From the NCBI GenBank assembly GCA_022360015.1, contig JAKSDQ010000149.1, positions 1 through 45,400 of the forward strand: a stretch of 45,400 bases of DNA. The letters run 5' to 3'. Below are positions 42,162 through 45,400 of the stretch, piece after piece (positions within the stretch are counted from its first letter, which is position 1; each line of letters begins with the position of its first letter). Position numbers and translations under genes: made by a program. Source of the stretch: Cytophagales bacterium. GTDB lineage: Bacteria; Bacteroidota; Bacteroidia; Cytophagales; Cyclobacteriaceae. The notes below the pieces were generated by a model. The model searched no databases, was not told the origin of the DNA, and saw nothing but the letters and a program-made list of their open reading frames with translations.

Positions 42162-42893
42162 TTATTGAGCCATTCTTTCCAGATCACTTACACCTAGTTC
42201 ATTTAGTTGCTCAAAAAAATCAGATTGCGATGTGCCAGTTACCCTGCCACTCTCTGGAAGATTACCTTCCTCTTTAGCTTTTAATCGAGCTTGGGCAATC
42301 ATATCATTGAAAACTTTATTTTCCCTTAATGTGATCTTGGCCGCCTCACTAATTTGATTTTTATCCCAATAACCTTCTAGTTTTTTTAAACTTTCAGCTA
42401 TAGGATAGACCCGATTGTATTGATAATCCAGCAACGTTTGAGTATACTCAGACAAGCTTTTCAATGCTTCATCGCTCAAGGATTCCTCCTGTGTAAGCAA
42501 ATCTATCATGGCCAAAGCTTCAACCTGCTTGTAATAAAACTCATGTTCTGTCCCATCAAATTGTTTAATATAGGGAGTAACAATCTCTTGTACGGATTTC
42601 CAGCCTTTACTTTTACTTCTTTGAAAAAGCTTCATGAATTCAAAACCCTTAACATGTAGATCGCTCTCTTGCATATACTCTCTCGGATTGATCATATCAG
42701 GAAATCTAGGAGGGAAAGCACTTATTTGAACATTTAATTGAGATAACATTTCAGCCGTTTGCTCTGGTGTTTTTTCTACTTTCTCCAGAACAGGGGGTGT
42801 TGGCTCTAATTCAACCCCTTTCTTTTCATCACTATTACAAGCGTATAGAAACAGTGTGATTATGATACAAGATATTAGATTTCTATAATACAT
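42162..42893 (-). CDS. Hypothetical lipoprotein
   Basis: A 243-residue protein with lipobox ITLFLYAC near residue 19 and a Glu/Pro/Thr/Lys-rich linker (VELEPTPPVLEKVEKTPEQT), followed by a helical domain (residues about 60-243) rich in Leu, Glu and Lys. No domain is recognised. It is preceded by an exported Cys-rich protein on the same strand (36 bp) and ends at a strong terminator, so the two form a small transcription unit within the accessory segment. Confidence 0.65.
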   Translation of the reverse strand: MYYRNLISCIIITLFLYACNSDEKKGVELEPTPPVLEKVEKTPEQTAEMLSQLNVQISAFPPRFPDMINPREYMQESDLHVKGFEFMKLFQRSKSKGWKSVQEIVTPYIKQFDGTEHEFYYKQVEALAMIDLLTQEESLSDEALKSLSEYTQTLLDYQYNRVYPIAESLKKLEGYWDKNQISEAAKITLRENKVFNDMIAQARLKAKEEGNLPESGRVTGTSQSDFFEQLNELGVSDLERMAQ

Positions 42894-42929
42894 AATTCTA
42901 TTGGTCTAAGTAGTTAGAGATAAAATCAA

Positions 42930-43286
42930 TCAAAAACAAAATATATCATCTACTGTACCCCCATAACTTCCACAACAACAAGATGGTGCTAAGCTGATAG
43001 AACAAATAAATGCAGGAAAGGGACTTCGGTAAAGCGGATAGGCTTGATAAAGTGGAAACCCAGTGAAGATATCATATGCCCAAAACAGACAAACATCAGT
43101 ATAATCACAACAAAATCCTGAAGAAGCGCCATTAATGGTTAACGAATTCCATACCCAAGTAAAGTCATATGCAGTTGAACCCTGTGGCACACCATACTCA
43201 TAGCATTGAAATATAGCAGCCTTAACGGACCCAAAAGCCGCTAGCAGGCTAAACAAAATACACAAAGAAATTAATTTTCTTTTCAT
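42930..43286 (-). CDS. Exported Cys-rich small protein
   Basis: The start is ATG at 43286 (MKRKLISLCILFSLLAAFGS), giving 118 residues. A signal peptide ends near VKA-AI. The mature part has nine Cys, mainly in clusters (FCCDYTDVC, SCCCGSYGG), many aromatics (FTWVWNSL, FWAYDIFTGFPLYQAYPLYR) and very few charges. Disulfide-rich secreted peptides of this type occur in Bacteroidota, but no family is recognised. Together with the lipoprotein downstream, it may form a secreted-effector/anchor pair; that is inference. Confidence 0.55.
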   Translation of the reverse strand: MKRKLISLCILFSLLAAFGSVKAAIFQCYEYGVPQGSTAYDFTWVWNSLTINGASSGFCCDYTDVCLFWAYDIFTGFPLYQAYPLYRSPFPAFICSISLAPSCCCGSYGGTVDDIFCF

Positions 43287-43357
43287 AATTGAAATCATTT
43301 GAATGAATTAAACATAGTACTGCATGAAATATCAACCTACTAAGCTGATTGAAAGCC

Positions 43358-43390
43358 TTGAAAATGCTTCCTCTCAGGAGACATTTTCAA
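43358..43390. terminator. Nested hairpin near the right end of the accessory segment
   Basis: TTGAAAATG (43358-43366) pairs perfectly with CATTTTCAA (43382-43390), and TCCT/AGGA pair inside the loop. It lies 49 bp before the CRISPR repeat at 43440 and could stop array transcription or read-through into the accessory genes. Confidence 0.45.
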
Positions 43391-43439
43391 ATTTATAAAA
43401 CCCAGGCTTTTGACATTAAACCTCCTTTCGTTTTTGCTG

Positions 43440-43511
43440 GTTTCAATCCTTATTATCACGGAACTACATCTCGAAGATCGGAATTGTAGTCAAGTACCGG
43501 GAGACCCTGAA
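43440..43511 (-). CRISPR. CRISPR repeat plus spacer, interrupted by an IS element
   Basis: An intact 37-bp repeat (43440-43476) is followed by 35 bp of spacer (43477-43511). If the IS and one copy of its GAA target duplication are removed, this spacer joins directly to the repeat at 45115, giving a normal 35-bp spacer. Confidence 0.85.
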
Positions 43512-43583
43512 GGTCTAGTCCTAAATTTTGTCTACAGTTTTTCTCTTAATCCTAGTATTGGTCAACATTGCTTGACCTTAGTC

Positions 43584-44450
43584 CTAATAGTTGTGTACAA
43601 GTATATGTTTTATTTTACGTTTTTTATAGTTCTTCCATAAAGGTTTTAAAGCATTTGTTGTGTAGTCATGAGCTTGATTAGGTGTTAACATATTGCAACT
43701 TAGATGCGGCCTTTTCCCATTGTAAATGGTAATGGCCTTGTGGATGGCTTTCTTAGCATTTGTTATTCCCTTTAGCTCTACAGTGTTCAATAGTTCGTGT
43801 TTTAATATTCCGTTGATACGCTCTGCAACGGCATTTTCATGCGGACTACCTCCCTTTGTCATACTTATTCCGATACCGTTTTTCTGTAGCAAATTCACGT
43901 ATTCCTTGCTACAGTATTGTATTCCTCTATCCGAATGGTGTATCAGTTCATTGGATATTTGTGCTTTTTCCAATGCCTTTTCTAGTGCCTTCTTGGCATT
44001 GATAGCCTGTAGATTATCCGAAAGGCAATACCCTACCACTTTCTTTGAGTACGCATCAGTAATCAGAAAAAGATATATGAAACCACTCTCAATTTTTAAA
44101 TACGTGATATCACTTACCCATACCATATTAGGGGCATCTATTACAAGGTCCTTGATTAGGTTAGGATACACTTTCAATGAATGCATCGAGTTTGTTGTGA
44201 AGACCCTTCTTTTCCTTCTCCTTACCAGCATATTGAATTCGGCCAATAAGTCGAACAGGGCGTCCCTTCCAAGCTTGATCTGATGCTCGCTCAGTTTGGG
44301 TAGCAGTAAATGGTACAGCTTACGTGTGCCGATCCTGGGCTGCTCCTGGCGTATGCCTTTGACCAGGTTCAGTACCACCTGGCTTTGATAACTTTTCAAC
44401 TTAAACCGCTTTTCATGTTTGTAATAGGCATGTCTTGTTATACCAAACAA
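43584..44450 (-). CDS. IS3-family transposase OrfB (DDE integrase domain)
   Basis: The frame runs to 43584 and contains an HTH_21-like segment (QEQPRIGTRKLYHLLL) and an rve integrase core: D in NMVWVSDITYLK, D in LIHHSDRGIQYCS and E in ENAVAERINGILKHEL, the DD(35)E triad of IS3-type enzymes. The listed start is a TTG. The natural product is more likely an OrfAB fusion made by -1 frameshift at AAAAAAG (44519-44525), since the frame is open from there. It acts with OrfA to cut and join the IS ends. Confidence 0.9.
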   Translation of the reverse strand: MFGITRHAYYKHEKRFKLKSYQSQVVLNLVKGIRQEQPRIGTRKLYHLLLPKLSEHQIKLGRDALFDLLAEFNMLVRRRKRRVFTTNSMHSLKVYPNLIKDLVIDAPNMVWVSDITYLKIESGFIYLFLITDAYSKKVVGYCLSDNLQAINAKKALEKALEKAQISNELIHHSDRGIQYCSKEYVNLLQKNGIGISMTKGGSPHENAVAERINGILKHELLNTVELKGITNAKKAIHKAITIYNGKRPHLSCNMLTPNQAHDYTTNALKPLWKNYKKRKIKHILVHNY

Positions 44451-44491
44451 TCTGCATATCCGGTCAAGACAGATGCCCGGATAGCAGTCCT

Positions 44492-45070
44492 TTATTTCTT
44501 TGATTGTTTGGTATTGAACTTTTTTCTGATATTAATTTCCAGTTCCTTGGAAGCCAGCTCAATGATCTTGGAATTTACTTCAGACTCTAAGAGTGCCTGT
44601 TCCAAGGCTTCCTCCAGTTTATGTATCTTTTCCTCTAAGGCTTTACTTTCTTGCTTTTTTGACTTCATGTAATCGCTTATCAAGCCAAATGTAGGGACTT
44701 TCTTCTGGCGGTCTTTGTTGATCTCAAAATCATACTTTTTCATCCAGCCAGCGATACCACTTTGGGAAGGGATCCCAAAATACCGGCTTGCTTCAGCTAC
44801 ACTCATTTGCCCGGAGGATATTTGAAGGCAAACCTTTATCTTAAATGATTCCGAATACTTTGTGATCTTGCCCCTGGGACGCTCTTTGTGATCTCCTTTT
44901 AACCCTAATTGAAAAACCCACCTGGAAATAGCACTAGATGACCTGATATCGTATTTTTTATTGGCTTCAGTTACCGTTAGCTTTCCGGATAAAACATCCT
45001 TACATGCCCTTAACTTTAATTCTCTAGCATAATGTTGTGGTCTTTTCCTTTTTAATCGTTTCTTGGTCAT
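44492..45070 (-). CDS. IS3-family OrfA with tandem helix-turn-helix and leucine zipper
   Basis: The start is ATG at 45070 (MTKKRLKRKRPQHYARELKL), giving 192 residues. Two helix-turn-helix repeats are evident (DVLSGKLTVTEANKKYDIRS and QISSGQMSVAEASRYFGIPS), followed by a C-terminal coiled coil (EEKIHKLEEALEQALLESEV). OrfA proteins bind the IS ends and usually regulate transposition. Its last codons contain the A6G slippery heptamer in the A_AAA_AAG phase. Confidence 0.88.
   Translation of the reverse strand: MTKKRLKRKRPQHYARELKLRACKDVLSGKLTVTEANKKYDIRSSSAISRWVFQLGLKGDHKERPRGKITKYSESFKIKVCLQISSGQMSVAEASRYFGIPSQSGIAGWMKKYDFEINKDRQKKVPTFGLISDYMKSKKQESKALEEKIHKLEEALEQALLESEVNSKIIELASKELEINIRKKFNTKQSKK
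44519..44525 (-). promoter_or_regulatory. Programmed -1 frameshift site (A6G)
   Basis: AAAAAAG, in phase as A-AAA-AAG at the end of orfA, is a classic -1 slippery heptamer of IS3-family elements. After the slip, the frame reads VQYQTIKEIKDCYPGIC and continues without a stop into OrfB. Confidence 0.7.
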
Positions 45071-45114
45071 AAATCTACAGGTTTTGTGTAGACTCATTTC
45101 AGGACGAGACCGAA

Positions 45115-45400
45115 GTTTCAATCCTTATTATCACGGAACTACATCTCGAAGGGCCGTGGCGTCAGGTTCATGAACATTACAAGTATGTTTCAATCCTTAT
45201 TATCACGGAACTACATCTCGAAGTAGGAAAAAAATCAAAGCCACTGTAGCGACCAGGCCGTTTCAATCCTTATTATCACGGAACTACATCTCGAAGGAAT
45301 TTTGAGGTGGCTTTTTTCACCTACCTCGCAATGTTTCAATCCTTATTATCACGGAACTACATCTCGAAGAGCCTAATGTTTTTCATAGTCTACGATCAAA
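45115..45400 (-). CRISPR. CRISPR array, continuing past the window
   Basis: Four identical 37-bp repeats lie at 45115-45151, 45187-45223, 45260-45296 and 45333-45369, with spacers of 35, 36 and 36 bp and a partial spacer from 45370. The repeats are identical to those at 40160 and 43440. The complement of the repeat ends in ATTGAAAC, so the leader and any cas genes should lie to the right of the window. Confidence 0.93.

Larger units (their letters stand above)
43512..45111 (-). mobile_element. IS3-family insertion sequence (1600 bp)
   Basis: The left end GGTCTAGTCCTA (43512-43536) and the right end (complement of 45087-45111) match at 20 of 25 positions. GAA is duplicated on both sides (43509-43511 and 45112-45114), a 3-bp duplication typical of IS3-family members. 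The element carries overlapping orfA and orfB joined by an A6G slippery site. Its intact frames and clean ends suggest a recent, possibly still active insertion. Confidence 0.88.

Noticed and set aside
40197-43439. The 3.2-kb block as a transposon or prophage with defined ends
   Set aside because: No inverted repeats, target duplication, integrase or phage structural genes are seen at its edges.
43726-44672. Plus-strand frames within the IS
   Set aside because: They are antisense to orfA and orfB of the transposase.

Overview
The window looks like the chromosome of a free-living member of the Bacteroidota, probably a Cytophagales-like lineage. The reasons are a SusC/SusD pair, many lipoproteins with Bacteroidota-style signal peptides, a NagB/PIG-L fusion, FG-GAP/ASPIC lipoproteins, and promoters of the TTG-N19/20-TANNTTTG type. 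The genus is not recognisable by eye.

Region 1 (1-5155) holds general genes on the minus strand: a cut-off sterol-desaturase-like hydroxylase, a Spy/CpxP-like helical protein, an HtrA-type protease and a lipoprotein. A decayed patch follows, with remnants of a nuclease-like gene, a C2H2 zinc-finger peptide and a protein kinase around one intact XRE regulator.

Region 2 (5670-38642) is a large carbohydrate island. It contains a NagB-PIG-L fusion and ROK kinase, two Cys-type sulfatases and a DUF1080 protein. Next comes a run of seven exported proteins: sorbosone-dehydrogenase-like protein with cytochrome c, SMP-30-like lactonase, amidohydrolase/deacetylase, Tat-type RidA, Tat-type SelA-like PLP enzyme, second exported RidA, and a CBM9-like lipoprotein. 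A truncated Na+/solute symporter, the second sulfatase and a cytosolic set (SDR, enolase-superfamily enzyme, SnoaL-RidA fusion, creatininase-like protein) follow. Then come SusC, SusD and a VCBS/ASPIC lipoprotein, a LacI-type regulator, a NahK-like sugar kinase, a GH5-like hydrolase and an SGNH hydrolase. A 14-bp dyad with a central CG (consensus TGTGYWCGARCAMA) lies before nagB, before the truncated symporter, twice before susC and before lacI, so the island is probably one LacI regulon. The gene order suggests uptake of a sulfated amino-sugar glycan and, as a hypothesis, an oxidative amino-sugar route in the periplasm: C1 oxidation, lactone opening, N-deacetylation, PLP-dependent ammonia loss, and RidA-assisted imine hydrolysis.

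Region 3 (38753-45400) begins with a methyltransferase and continues into accessory DNA. A CRISPR array with a 37-bp repeat is split into three parts. Two decayed repeats and one intact repeat lie at 40012-40196, one repeat at 43440, and four from 45115 to beyond the window end. The repeat's complement ends in ATTGAAAC, so the array is probably transcribed leftward, with its old, leader-distal end at 40012. The first interruption is about 3.2 kb of AT-rich accessory genes whose left edge truncates an ORF6N-domain gene exactly at a repeat. The second is a 1600-bp IS3-family element with 20/25-matching inverted repeats, a 3-bp target duplication (GAA) and an A6G frameshift signal, inserted in the last bases of a spacer. 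No cas genes are visible in the window.
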